From contig NZ_CP094461.1 in the NCBI RefSeq assembly GCF_022809715.1, forward strand, positions 62,001 through 126,000: DNA of 64,000 nt, given 5' to 3'. The notes under the pieces are model-generated. The model did not search any database. It was not told the origin of the DNA and saw only the letters and a program-made list of their open reading frames with translations. The DNA comes from Burkholderia pyrrocinia (lineage in GTDB: Bacteria > Pseudomonadota > Gammaproteobacteria > Burkholderiales > Burkholderiaceae). Shown piece by piece: positions 7,165 through 16,997 of this stretch (positions within the stretch are counted from its first letter, which is position 1; each line of letters starts with the position of its first letter). Both the position numbers and the translations under genes were made by a program.

Positions 7165-8673
7165 TTACTCGTTCGCCGCGGGGGGCGACGCGGCAGGGGC
7201 GGCACGCGCGGTGGCGGGCCGGGCATCCCGTGCGGTCGCCGCGTTGTCGCTGTCCCATCCGCCGCCAAGCGCGAGGAACAGCTTCACCTGATCGGCGGCG
7301 ACCTGCCCTTCGGCCGCCGCGACCTGCGCCTGCACGCTCGTCAGCGTGCGCGTCGCGTCGAGGTCGGAGAGGAACGACTCGCGGCCGGCCGCGTAGAGAC
7401 GATGGGTTTCGTCGGCGGAATTGCGCGCCGATTCGTAGGCCGTGCGCAGTGCATCGGTGCGCTGCACGTCGGCGGCATAGGTCGCGAGGCTCGACTGCGT
7501 TTCGCGCAGCGCGTTCAGCACGACACCGTCGAAGTGCGCGAGCGCGCCGCCCGTCGCAGCCTCGGCTTCGCGTACACGCGCACGCTGGCCGTTGACGGGA
7601 AATGACCAGCTGATCAGTGGTCCGAACGACCAGCGATTGGTCGTGGACGAAAACAGGTCGGCGGCGAGGCCGACCGAGCCGGCCGACGCGCCGATGCTGA
7701 CCGACGGGTACAGCGCGGCGGTTGCCACGCCGATTCGCGCGGTTGCAGCGGCAAGCTGCCGCTCGGCTTCGCGAACGTCGGGGCGGCGGCGCAGCAGCGC
7801 GGCGCCGTCGCCGATCGGAATCGGCTGGCGCAGCTTGGGCAGGCGTTCGCATTCGGCGACGGCCTTCGGCAGGTCGGCCGGCGAGCGCGCGAGCAGCGCG
7901 GCGAGCTGGTATTGCGCGACCTTGCGGCGGCCTTCGAAGCGCGGGATATCGGCGGCGAGCGTGCGCACCTGCGTCACGCCGCGCGTCACGTCGGTCTGGT
8001 TGCCGCGTCCGGCATCGCGCAACCGCTGCGACAGCGCGACGCGCTGCTTCTGCAGCGCGAGCGACTGCTTCGCGATCGCCAGCTCGTCGCCGGCCGAGCA
8101 CGATTCGACGTACGCCCGCACGACGTCGGCGACGACCGTGATGCGCGCCAGGTCGCCGGCCGCCCTGACGGCTTCGCTGTCCGCGCGCGCGGCTTCGACG
8201 CCGCGCCGCAGCTTGCCGAACAGGTCGATCTCGTACGACACGTTGAAACCGACCGCGCCTTCGTTGACGATCGGCAGCTTGTTTTCGAGCAGGTACTGTT
8301 CAGCCGATTCCTGTGCGCGTTGCACGGCCGCCTCCGCGCCGCCCGAGAATCCGCCCTGTTCGTTCGCGACTGCCAGCGCCGCGCGCGAGCGCGCGAGGTT
8401 GGCAGCGGCGACGCGCAGGTCGGTGTTCGACTTCAGCGCGCTGCGCACGAGCTCGTCGAGCACGGGATCGTCGTATAGCTGCCACCAGTTACCGGGCACC
8501 GCATCACGCGATACGAGCATGCCGTTCGCGTCGTCGAGCGCATGGTTCGCCAGCGGCGCATTCACGTACGCCTGCTGCGGCAGCTTGTAATCGGGGCCGA
8601 CGGACTTGCACGCGCCGAGTGCGAGCGCGAGCGGCGCGAGTGCCGCCGCGAGGCGCAGACCGTGCCGTTTCAT
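7165..8673 (-). CDS. Outer-membrane efflux channel lipoprotein, OprM/NodT type
   Basis: 502 residues. The N-terminal signal ends in the lipobox LALGAC, so the mature protein is lipid-anchored at Cys22. It then follows the NodT/OprM pattern: SVGPDYKLP, WWQLYDDPVLDELV, two coiled-coil repeats with LYPSVSIGASAGSVG, and LFSSTTNRWSFGPLISWSFP. It forms the trimeric exit duct for the efflux pump encoded by the three genes upstream. Its start overlaps the stop of the HlyD gene by four bases (8670-8673), so translation is coupled. The C-terminal 30 residues are an Ala/Pro-rich tail. Confidence 0.92.
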   Translation of the reverse strand: MKRHGLRLAAALAPLALALGACKSVGPDYKLPQQAYVNAPLANHALDDANGMLVSRDAVPGNWWQLYDDPVLDELVRSALKSNTDLRVAAANLARSRAALAVANEQGGFSGGAEAAVQRAQESAEQYLLENKLPIVNEGAVGFNVSYEIDLFGKLRRGVEAARADSEAVRAAGDLARITVVADVVRAYVESCSAGDELAIAKQSLALQKQRVALSQRLRDAGRGNQTDVTRGVTQVRTLAADIPRFEGRRKVAQYQLAALLARSPADLPKAVAECERLPKLRQPIPIGDGAALLRRRPDVREAERQLAAATARIGVATAALYPSVSIGASAGSVGLAADLFSSTTNRWSFGPLISWSFPVNGQRARVREAEAATGGALAHFDGVVLNALRETQSSLATYAADVQRTDALRTAYESARNSADETHRLYAAGRESFLSDLDATRTLTSVQAQVAAAEGQVAADQVKLFLALGGGWDSDNAATARDARPATARAAPAASPPAANE

Positions 8674-9647
8674 CGCGATGCTCCCGCCGTGCTCGCGGCC
8701 GCACCGGAAGCCGCCGATACCGGCGCGACTGCCGACGTCGCGCTGGCGGCTGCCGGCTTCGCGTTGTCGCTGCGGCGCGTGTCGGCTTCGCGCATCGAAA
8801 CCGTCGCGGTGCGGCCCGCGATCATCCGGAAGTCGTCGGGCACCTCGTCGAGCACGACGCGCACCGGCACGCGCTGCGCCAGCCGCACCCAGCTGAATGC
8901 CGGGTTCACGTTCGGCAGCAGGTTCGCACCCTGCGTGCGGTCGCGGTCCTCGATCGCGGCGACGATGCTCTGCACGTGGCCGCGCAGCGCATGCGGCTCG
9001 CCCATCACGACGATGTCGACCGGCTGGCCGATATGAATGCCGCGCAGCTTGGTTTCCTCGAAGTAGCCGTCGACGCGGAACGAATTGCGGTCGACGACCG
9101 ACAGCACCGCGCGGCCGGCCGGCACGTATTCGCCGACGCGCGGCGCGCGGTCGTTCAGGTAGCCGTCGACCGGGCTCACGATCGTCGTGCGCTGCAGGTT
9201 CAGTTTCGCGGTGTCGAGCGACACCTGCGCATCGGCGACGGCGGCCTCGCCCTGTTCGACGCGCGTGCGGCTTTCCTCGACCTGCTCGCTCGCGACGAGG
9301 TTGCCGAGCTGCAGGTTGCGCGCGTATTCGCGCTTTGCCTGTGCGAGCGTCGCGCGGCGCTGCGCGAGCGTCGCTTCGGCGAGCCGCTCCGCGAGCGTGT
9401 AGCGGGCCTGGTCGATCACGAACAGCACCTGGCCGCGTTTGACCTCCTGGTTGTCGGCGACCTGTACCGACGTGATGAGGCCCGACACGTCCGGCGCGAC
9501 CTGGATCACGTCGGCGCGCACGTGCCCGTCGCGCGTCCACGGCGAGAACATGTAGTAGTTGATGATCCGCCACAGCACGAGGCCGGCCACGACGACGACG
9601 ATCAGGGTGAGCAGGATTTGCCCTGCCGAGAGCCAGGATTTTTTCAC
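8670..9647 (-). CDS. HlyD-family periplasmic adaptor, AaeA-like
   Basis: 325 residues: one N-terminal membrane helix (QILLTLIVVVVAGLVLW), then the barrel-sandwich parts VQVAPDVSGLITSVQVADNQ and TTIVSPVDGYLNDRAPRVGE, and a helical hairpin between them (about 90-150). AaeA/EmrA adaptors link an inner-membrane pump to the outer channel. The C-terminus carries an extra Ala/Ser-rich tail. It is placed between DUF1656 and the channel gene, with a one-base gap before and a four-base overlap after, exactly as in aae-type operons. Confidence 0.9.
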   Translation of the reverse strand: MKKSWLSAGQILLTLIVVVVAGLVLWRIINYYMFSPWTRDGHVRADVIQVAPDVSGLITSVQVADNQEVKRGQVLFVIDQARYTLAERLAEATLAQRRATLAQAKREYARNLQLGNLVASEQVEESRTRVEQGEAAVADAQVSLDTAKLNLQRTTIVSPVDGYLNDRAPRVGEYVPAGRAVLSVVDRNSFRVDGYFEETKLRGIHIGQPVDIVVMGEPHALRGHVQSIVAAIEDRDRTQGANLLPNVNPAFSWVRLAQRVPVRVVLDEVPDDFRMIAGRTATVSMREADTRRSDNAKPAAASATSAVAPVSAASGAAASTAGASR

Positions 9648-9648
9648 G

Positions 9649-9861
9649 TTAGGTAGCCGCGAGATGGTGGGAAACGATCACGACGGCGGCAAACACGAAC
9701 ACGTAGATGCCGAGGTCGAAGATCGAACGGTGCCAGACGAGGCGGTAGAAGCCGACGCGCTCGAGCACCGCGCGCACGACGATGTTGATCAGGTAGGCGA
9801 TCAGCATCAGCACGAGCGGAGCCGGCACGAATACGCCGAAGATGTCGATTTCGCCGATCAT
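9649..9861 (-). CDS. DUF1656 small membrane protein, AaeX-like
   Basis: 70 residues with two membrane helices (VFVPAPLVLMLIAYLINIVV and GIYVFVFAAVVIVS). The opening MIGEIDIFGVFVPAPLV is the DUF1656 signature. It sits between the FUSC pump and the HlyD adaptor as AaeX does between its regulator and AaeA in enterobacteria. The function of this small subunit is not known; it may support assembly of the pump. Confidence 0.88.
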   Translation of the reverse strand: MIGEIDIFGVFVPAPLVLMLIAYLINIVVRAVLERVGFYRLVWHRSIFDLGIYVFVFAAVVIVSHHLAAT

Positions 9862-9895
9862 GGTCGCGCTCGGAAAGACAGGTTGGAAAGCCGGA

Positions 9896-12028
9896 TCATG
9901 CGCGTGCTCCGCCCGGTGCCTGCGGCGCTTGTGCGGCCGCGGCCGGATACAGCGACAGGCGCAGGCCGACGAGCGCGTGCAGCGTGTCGCGCAGCCGGCG
10001 GTGCGTGGCAGGCGTGGCCGGCACTGCGGGCGCTGTACCGCCGTCGGCCGGTGCGTTGCCCGGCAGGTTGCGGCCGGCCACGCGGTGCAGCGCATCGTCG
10101 ATCGACGCGAGCAGCGCCGGCGGCGCGGGCTGGCGCGCGTTCGCGGCCGCGCAGCGCGCGTAGTGGTCGGTGACGCCGGCCAGCACGCGATCGATCGCGT
10201 CGGGCACGTCGCCCGACAGCCGGCGGCGCGAGCGGCGCAGGTCGAGCGCGTTCAGCGCGATGCGCAGGTCGCGGAAGCTTTCGATCGACGGGTGGCGGTG
10301 GTCGTCGGATGCGCCGAGACGCGGCAGCAGTTGCGTGACGCGATCGAGCATCCGCGATGCGTGGTTGCGCTGGTCGTCGAGCGGCTGTGTCGATGCGGAG
10401 CGCACGACGTCCTCCCAGCCCGAGCGCAGCAGGCGCCGCACCGCGAGTTCCGCGCCGAACGGCCGCGTCGCGCGTGTCCAAAGATACGCAAACAACAGCC
10501 CGGCAACGCCGGCGAGATTGCTGTTCAGGAACACGAAGAAGTCGGCTTCGTAGGCGCTCTGGATGCTGATGAAGGTGGCCGTATTCACCGCGACGAGCAT
10601 CGTCACCATATTGAACTGCGGGCGCGGCAGCAGCGTGCCGATCAGGATGAACGGGCCCGCGAACATCAGCACGAGCATCGCGAAGTCGTGCACGTGCGGC
10701 AGCACGACGAACAGGTAGAGGCCCGCGAACACGACGCTCGCGGCCGTCGACAGGAAAAACTTGAACACCAGCGGCGCGGGTTCGTCGAGCGCGGCGAAGA
10801 AGCTGCACGACACGGCCACGAGCGTGACGGCGGCCGCGCCGTCGTGCCAGCCGGACGAGATCCACAGCCAGCATGCGAACACGATCGCGAGCACGACGGT
10901 CAGCGTGGAGAACAGCATCATCCCGCGATCGAAGAAGCGCTCGGTGCCGCCGAGCCGCCAGTGCCGGTAGCGCGGCTGCCAGATGCCCGACTCGTTCGCG
11001 ATCAGCGCGCGCAGCGAGCGGCAGTCCTGCCAGATGTCGATGACCTGGCGCAGCCGCCACAGCGCATTCGACAGCAGCGCGCCGTCCCAGCTCGTCAGCG
11101 CGCTGTCGGCGGGCTGCAGCGCGGCGATGCGCTCGCGCAGATCATCCGCGACCGGATCGTGGGCCATGTCGCCGTCGGTGCCGGATTTCACGGCCGGCAG
11201 CGGTGCGTCGAACCACTTCGCGGCGTCGGCCAGCAGCGCATCGAGCGCGGGTGGGCGCACGTGCAGGTCGCGCATCAGCGCGATCAGCGGATCGGCGAGC
11301 GACGACATCAGCGGCAAGAACAACTGCATCCGGCCCGCGAGCGCCTGCGCCCGCGCGAGGATGCTCGGATGCGCATGGTCGTAACCCAACTGGCTCAGCA
11401 GGAATTCGAGGCCGGTGATCGTCGTCGCGAGGCGCTGCCGGCACGCGGACAGCGCCTTGCCGGCGATATGCCCGGACAGCGTCTCGCGACCGTAGAACGC
11501 GGCGTCCTTGAACCATGCGTCGGTGCGCTCGATCAGCGTCGGCGCGAGCCGGTTCGGAAACACGGCGCTGCCGACCACGCTCGCGCACACGATGCCGAGC
11601 ACGATTTCCTCGGTGCGCGCGATCGCGACGTCGAATACCGTGGACGGATCGGTCACGGTCGGCAGCGCGATCAACGGCATCGTATAACCGGCGAGCATGA
11701 ACACGTAGCTGCGTGCGGTGCGGTCGGAGATCGCGAGGTAGAGCAGCGTGCCGCACCACGTCGCGACGATGATGCTGAACAGGATCGGCGTTTCGACGAA
11801 CGGCGGCACGAAGAAGATCGCGGCGGCCGCGCCGAGCGCGGTGCCGAGCGCGCGATACAGCGCCTTCGAGCGCGTCGCGCCGACGAACGGGTTCGACACG
11901 ATGTAGACGCTCGCCATCGCCCAGTACGGGCGCGGCAACTGGAAATACAGGCCAAGGTACAGCGCCAGCATCGACGCGGCGAACGTCTTGCCCGAGAACA
12001 GCCAGTCGCGAAGGCTCGGATAGGTCAT
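9896..12028 (-). CDS. FUSC-family inner-membrane efflux pump, AaeB-like
   Basis: 710 residues with two groups of membrane helices, about 15-180 and 380-530, separated and followed by cytoplasmic helical domains: the FUSC/AaeB layout. Typical parts are RPYWAMASVYIVSNPFVGAT near the N-terminus and GTLLPRPQFNMVTMLVAVNT in the second group. AaeB exports aromatic carboxylic acids such as p-hydroxybenzoate. Burkholderia relatives also confer fusaric-acid or drug resistance. Its start overlaps the marR stop by four bases, so it is translationally coupled to the regulator. The substrate is inferred from the family only. Confidence 0.9.
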   Translation of the reverse strand: MTYPSLRDWLFSGKTFAASMLALYLGLYFQLPRPYWAMASVYIVSNPFVGATRSKALYRALGTALGAAAAIFFVPPFVETPILFSIIVATWCGTLLYLAISDRTARSYVFMLAGYTMPLIALPTVTDPSTVFDVAIARTEEIVLGIVCASVVGSAVFPNRLAPTLIERTDAWFKDAAFYGRETLSGHIAGKALSACRQRLATTITGLEFLLSQLGYDHAHPSILARAQALAGRMQLFLPLMSSLADPLIALMRDLHVRPPALDALLADAAKWFDAPLPAVKSGTDGDMAHDPVADDLRERIAALQPADSALTSWDGALLSNALWRLRQVIDIWQDCRSLRALIANESGIWQPRYRHWRLGGTERFFDRGMMLFSTLTVVLAIVFACWLWISSGWHDGAAAVTLVAVSCSFFAALDEPAPLVFKFFLSTAASVVFAGLYLFVVLPHVHDFAMLVLMFAGPFILIGTLLPRPQFNMVTMLVAVNTATFISIQSAYEADFFVFLNSNLAGVAGLLFAYLWTRATRPFGAELAVRRLLRSGWEDVVRSASTQPLDDQRNHASRMLDRVTQLLPRLGASDDHRHPSIESFRDLRIALNALDLRRSRRRLSGDVPDAIDRVLAGVTDHYARCAAANARQPAPPALLASIDDALHRVAGRNLPGNAPADGGTAPAVPATPATHRRLRDTLHALVGLRLSLYPAAAAQAPQAPGGARA

Positions 12029-12504
12029 GACGCGGAATCGGCGGCGTGGGGCGGGTGCGGCGCGGGCTGCGCCGCGTCGGACGCGTTGAAGGCGTTCAGC
12101 ACGCGCAGCGTCGTTTCGAGATCGGCGCGCGTGACGCCCTTGAGCACCTGTGCGCGTAGCACGCGCAGGTCTTCCTCCATCTTCGCGGTGACCGCGCGGC
12201 CGGCGGCCGTCAGCGAGATCGTTTTCGCGCGGCGGTCGTGCGGATCCTCGTCACGGCGCGCGAGGCCGGCCGCGCACAGCTGGTCGAGCAGGCGCACGAG
12301 CGACGGCCCTTCGATGCCGACGTGTTCGGCGAGCGTGCCCTGCCGTACGCCTTCGCCGAGGCGGCCGGCGATCAACAGCGGCGTCGCGCAGGCTTCGGAC
12401 ACGTTGTACGCGTTCAGCACGCCGTCGCTGGTACGGCGCCACTTGCGCGCGGACAGCACGAGCAGGCTGCTGACGGCGAGGCGGAGGTCGTGCAGATTGG
12501 TCAT
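12025..12504 (-). CDS. MarR-family transcriptional regulator of the efflux operon
   Basis: 159 residues from ATG 12504. A longer frame from 12540 would run across the operator, so I prefer the internal start. The winged helix is visible at about 55-110: EGVRQGTLAEHVGIEGPSLV, then the wing RRDEDPHDRRAKTISLT with the Asp-Arg pair conserved in MarR proteins. As first gene of the operon it probably represses marR-FUSC-DUF1656-HlyD-channel and is released by an aromatic acid. The nearby palindrome at 12532-12547 is a good operator candidate. Confidence 0.88.
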   Translation of the reverse strand: MTNLHDLRLAVSSLLVLSARKWRRTSDGVLNAYNVSEACATPLLIAGRLGEGVRQGTLAEHVGIEGPSLVRLLDQLCAAGLARRDEDPHDRRAKTISLTAAGRAVTAKMEEDLRVLRAQVLKGVTRADLETTLRVLNAFNASDAAQPAPHPPHAADSAS

Positions 12505-12531
12505 GGGCGAGATGATAGGGGCAAAAACATT

Positions 12532-12547
12532 CGATAGCAAACTATCG
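12532..12547. promoter_or_regulatory. MarR-type operator
   Basis: CGATAGCAAACTATCG: perfect 6-base arms around CAAA, 28 bases upstream of the MarR start codon. The form ATAG-N4-CTAT is typical of MarR/SlyA-type sites. Confidence 0.6.
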
Positions 12548-12709
12548 GTTTGTTGTCACCCGCGTGTCATGTCGCATCAGGATGGCTGGCTGACGATGCA
12601 GGCTACTGCGACCGTTGCATAGCGCACGCTCTGCGTTCCCTCCATTCATCGGCGACGCTGTTGCCCGGGCGGACGAGATAGCGCACGGTGAGCCCGGGCG
12701 CGTTTGCGC

Positions 12710-14410
12710 TTACCGCACGTGCGGCTGCAACGCGCGCAACCAATACGACACTGCAACCGCGCCGCCATCCGGCGTGCCGATCGCGCGCTCGCCGAGATAG
12801 CTCGCACGCCCCGCGCGCGGCGTCATGCGCGCCGTTTGCTGCGCACCGTGTTCGGCGGCCTCGACGGCCGCCGTCCAGGCGCTCGCGGGATCGCGATCGC
12901 CGTCGAGCGCGTGGTCGAATGCATCGGCGGCCGGCACCAGCGCATCGAGCATCGTCCGGTCGCCGGCGTGCGCGCCGCCGAGTTCGCTGATCGAATCCAC
13001 CGCACCGCGGAACGCCGCGGCCCAGTCGCGCGCCGACGGCTCCGCGATATCGGCCAGCCGGCGCGACGCGCGCAGCAGCGCGGTCGCATAGAACGGTCCC
13101 GAACTGCCGGCAATGGCACGGCGCAACGCGGCGCCGAGCGCCGCGAGCGCACCGGCCGGCGTGCCGTACACGGCTTCGGGCAATTCGAGAATCGCCTGTG
13201 CGGCACGCAGCATGCTCGCGCCGAGATCGCCGTCGCCGGCCGCCGCATCGAGGTCGGTCAGCGTCTGCTCGTGATCGATCAGCGTCTGCGCGACCGCGTG
13301 CAGCGCCGGCTGCAGGCGCGCGGCCCACGCGCGGCCGGCCGCATCGAGCGGCGGCAGCGGCGCGTCGTGCGAGTCGGCCGCGGCCACGCGGATGTGCGCA
13401 TTCACGGCACCGCCGCCCGGCCATGCACGCGCCTGCGTCGGCGCGTCGAGCAGCGCCGCGCGTTCTTCGTTCAGCCGCAGCACCGAGATCGAGCAGCCGG
13501 GCATGTTCAGCGCCGACAGGAACGTGCCGGCCCACGCGCGCGCGACGACGATGCCGCGCCGGCTCAGGTTGTCGTATGCGGCGCGCAGCACGATCGCGAG
13601 TTCCATGTCCGGCGTCGCGCCGAGACCGTTGACGAACAGCGCGACGCGCTCGCCGCCGTCGAGCACGAGATCGGCGACGATGCTCGACAGCAGCGTGTCG
13701 ACCAGCGCGTCGGCCGGCATTGGCGTGCGGCGTTCGACGCCTTTCTCGCCGTGGATGCCGAGGCCGAGCTCGATCTCGTGATCGGCGAGGCTGAAGCCCG
13801 ATTTGTCGGCGCCCGGGATCGTGCAGCCGTCGAGCGCGACGCCCATCGTGCCGAGCTCGGCCGCCGCTTCGCGCGCGATTCCCGCGACGCGGGCGAGCGG
13901 CAGCCCGCGCGCGGCGGCCGCGCCGGCGAGCTTGTGGATCAGCACGGTGCCGGCGATCCCGCGCCGCTGGCCGCGCTCGACACGGCTGCGCAGCGATACG
14001 TCGTCGGCGACGATGACGATCTCGACCGGAATGCCTTCCGCCCGCGCGAGCTCGGCGGCGAGCCCGAAATTGAGCCGGTCGCCCGTGTAGTTCTTCACGA
14101 TCAGCAGCGCGCCGTTCGGGCCGGCGCTCGCGCGGATCGCGGCAAGCACGGCGTCGGTGGACGGCGACGTGAACACTTCGCCGCACACGGCCGCGCTCAG
14201 CATCCCTTCGCCGACGTAGCCGCCATGCGCGGGCTCGTGGCCGCTGCCGCCGCCGGAGAGGATCGCGACGGGCCGTTGCGCCGGCTCGGGCAGCGGCTGG
14301 CGGACGAGCACGAGCTCGTCGCCGAGGATCGCGAGATGCGGCGACTGCCGCGCGATGCCTTCCAGCATTTCTCGCACGACATCGGACGGGCGGTTCACAA
14401 GCTTCTTCAT
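12710..14410 (-). CDS. Single-chain ATP-dependent dihydroxyacetone kinase (DhaK-DhaL fusion)
   Basis: 566 residues. The DhaK half (1-330) has GGGSGHEPAHGGYVG and the catalytic His220 in ELGLGIHGEKG, which forms the hemiaminal with dihydroxyacetone. The DhaL half (about 370-560) has the Mg-ATP aspartates in LTDLDAAAGDGDLGASM and SSGPFYATALLRASR. Having both halves on one chain marks the ATP-dependent enzyme (Citrobacter/eukaryote type) rather than the PTS-linked form. It makes dihydroxyacetone phosphate for glycolysis. Start 14410 has AGGA upstream. It stands alone; the sigma-54 regulator upstream on the same strand belongs to another function. Confidence 0.92.
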   Translation of the reverse strand: MKKLVNRPSDVVREMLEGIARQSPHLAILGDELVLVRQPLPEPAQRPVAILSGGGSGHEPAHGGYVGEGMLSAAVCGEVFTSPSTDAVLAAIRASAGPNGALLIVKNYTGDRLNFGLAAELARAEGIPVEIVIVADDVSLRSRVERGQRRGIAGTVLIHKLAGAAAARGLPLARVAGIAREAAAELGTMGVALDGCTIPGADKSGFSLADHEIELGLGIHGEKGVERRTPMPADALVDTLLSSIVADLVLDGGERVALFVNGLGATPDMELAIVLRAAYDNLSRRGIVVARAWAGTFLSALNMPGCSISVLRLNEERAALLDAPTQARAWPGGGAVNAHIRVAAADSHDAPLPPLDAAGRAWAARLQPALHAVAQTLIDHEQTLTDLDAAAGDGDLGASMLRAAQAILELPEAVYGTPAGALAALGAALRRAIAGSSGPFYATALLRASRRLADIAEPSARDWAAAFRGAVDSISELGGAHAGDRTMLDALVPAADAFDHALDGDRDPASAWTAAVEAAEHGAQQTARMTPRAGRASYLGERAIGTPDGGAVAVSYWLRALQPHVR

Positions 14411-14648
14411 GGCGACGGTTCCTGACGGGTGAACGGGGCTCGGTCGGGCACGCGCGGGCGCCGGACGGCTTTCGTGCAGCGGATGATCGTGCGGGTGCCC
14501 TGTCGCAGGCAGGGTCGGCATCGCCGACCGGATGCGGCGACGGGCGCGCGCTTCGCGCCACGATACATCAGGTCGGGACGTCGCTGCACGGATCGCGGGC
14601 GCGATCGTGCCGTGCCGGGGCGAGCGATGGTCCGCCCGGGGGATGCTG

Positions 14649-15806
<1,158 letters not shown>

Positions 15807-16329
15807 GGCTGTGTAGGCATCGGGTCGCTGCGCGGATCGGTCAGGTTCGCGATGAACGTTGCTGACCGGGTGCTGCGTGATCAGCAGAGTGTTCAACGTT
15901 TTGCGCAACGCGGGAAACATCGATTTCTGATAACCAATGCCGGATTGCTGCGCTGGACGCAGTTGCGTAACGCGATGTCGCCCGGTTAAGCGAAATGCGG
16001 CGTGCGGACGTTGATAAAGCATCGGTTTCGACACTGCCGCAGCGATGTGCCGCGTTGCGGCGACACGCGATCGCTGCGAACGGGTGCCGCGTGCGTTCCG
16101 GATTCCAAGCGGAAACGGAAAGATGCCCAAGACATACATCGTGCTGCTGATCAGGAAGCAGCGAATCAGCACAGCTGTTTCCCGTGATTCATCTCGCTGC
16201 GGAATATGGTTGTGATGCGCCGGCTGGCACGCTTATCGACATGCGGTGATCGGCGAATACGCCGCGACAGGCTGTCGATTGCGACGCATTTCGTCATGCA
16301 TACGATCGTTTTTCATGGCGATCGCAGCA
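15807..16329. other. Divergent control region sfnR / sfnFG with candidate enhancer sites
   Basis: Some 520 bases without a coding frame of normal bias. Two similar imperfect palindromes around TTGCGNAAC occur at 15898-15909 (GTTTTGCGCAAC) and 15962-15971 (GTTGCGTAAC). They lie several hundred bases upstream of the sigma-54 promoter, a distance suited to DNA-looping by an enhancer protein. I list them as candidate SfnR sites only. Confidence 0.35.
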
Positions 16330-16346
16330 TTGGCACGCTCCTTGCG
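16330..16346 (+). promoter_or_regulatory. Sigma-54 (-24/-12) promoter of sfnFG
   Basis: TTGGCACGCTCCTTGCG matches the consensus TGGCAC-N5-TTGC exactly, with GG and GC 12 bases apart. It lies 57 bases ahead of the sfnF start and downstream of nothing coding. With the divergent SfnR gene this gives a complete activator-promoter pair. Confidence 0.85.
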
Positions 16347-16401
16347 GAACCATGACGTGACGGGTGCGTTGGCGCCCGACTCGACAATGGGAATGCAACC
16401 A

Positions 16402-16962
16402 ATGAGCAATGCGATCAATGTGGTCGCGATATCGGGCGGCCTGCAACGGCCGTCGCGCACGCTGGCGCTGACCGACGCGATCGTCGCGGCGCTCGGCGCC
16501 GCGCTGCCGATCGATACGCGGCTGATCGAACTCGGCGAGATCGGCGGCCGGCTGGCCGGTGCACTGACGCGCGCGCAGGTGCCGGCCGACCTCGAAGCGC
16601 TGATCCGCGCGATCGAGACGGCCGACGCGCTCGTCGTCGCGAGCCCCGTGTATCGCGCGTCATACACGGGCCTCTTCAAGCACCTGTTCGACCTCGTGCG
16701 TCACGACGCGCTCGTCGATGTGCCCGTGCTGCTCGCCGCCACCGGCGGCAGCGAGCGCCATGCGCTCGTGATCGATCATCAATTGCGGCCGCTGTTCAGT
16801 TTCTTCCAGGCGCGCACGCTGCCGATCGGCGTGTACGCATCCGAAAGCGATTTCGACCGATACGAAATCGCGAACCCGGCGCTGCGCGCGCGCATCGCGC
16901 TCGCCGTCGATCGCGCGGTGCCGCAACTGCGCCCGCATGCGCTTTCCGCCGCGGCCGCGTAA
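16402..16962 (+). CDS. sfnF: NADPH-dependent FMN reductase, SfnF/MsuE type
   Basis: 186 residues from ATG 16402. The open frame upstream contains the sigma-54 promoter, which rules out the longer starts; ATG 16387 is the only other choice. The opening NVVAISGGLQRPSRTLALTD is the flavin-binding loop of MsuE/SsuE reductases (GSxxxPSRT type) and SPVYRASYTGLFKHLFDLV is the second signature. It supplies reduced FMN to the monooxygenase SfnG encoded 35 bases downstream. Confidence 0.87.
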   Translation: MSNAINVVAISGGLQRPSRTLALTDAIVAALGAALPIDTRLIELGEIGGRLAGALTRAQVPADLEALIRAIETADALVVASPVYRASYTGLFKHLFDLVRHDALVDVPVLLAATGGSERHALVIDHQLRPLFSFFQARTLPIGVYASESDFDRYEIANPALRARIALAVDRAVPQLRPHALSAAAA

Positions 16963-16997
16963 GCCGCTTCCGTTTTCCCTTCGACCAGGACACCTTC

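Noticed and set aside
9842..12622. 926-codon plus-strand open frame antisense to the FUSC gene
   Set aside because: The translation is Arg/His/Gln-rich and low in hydrophobic pattern, while the antisense frame has clear FUSC membrane helices.
12704..14425. 573-codon plus-strand frame antisense to dihydroxyacetone kinase
   Set aside because: The kinase frame has all catalytic motifs; the antisense frame has none.
14411..14648. Dihydroxyacetone kinase as part of the sfnR operon
   Set aside because: A 238-base gap with no coupling, and no functional link between DHA kinase and sulfone use.
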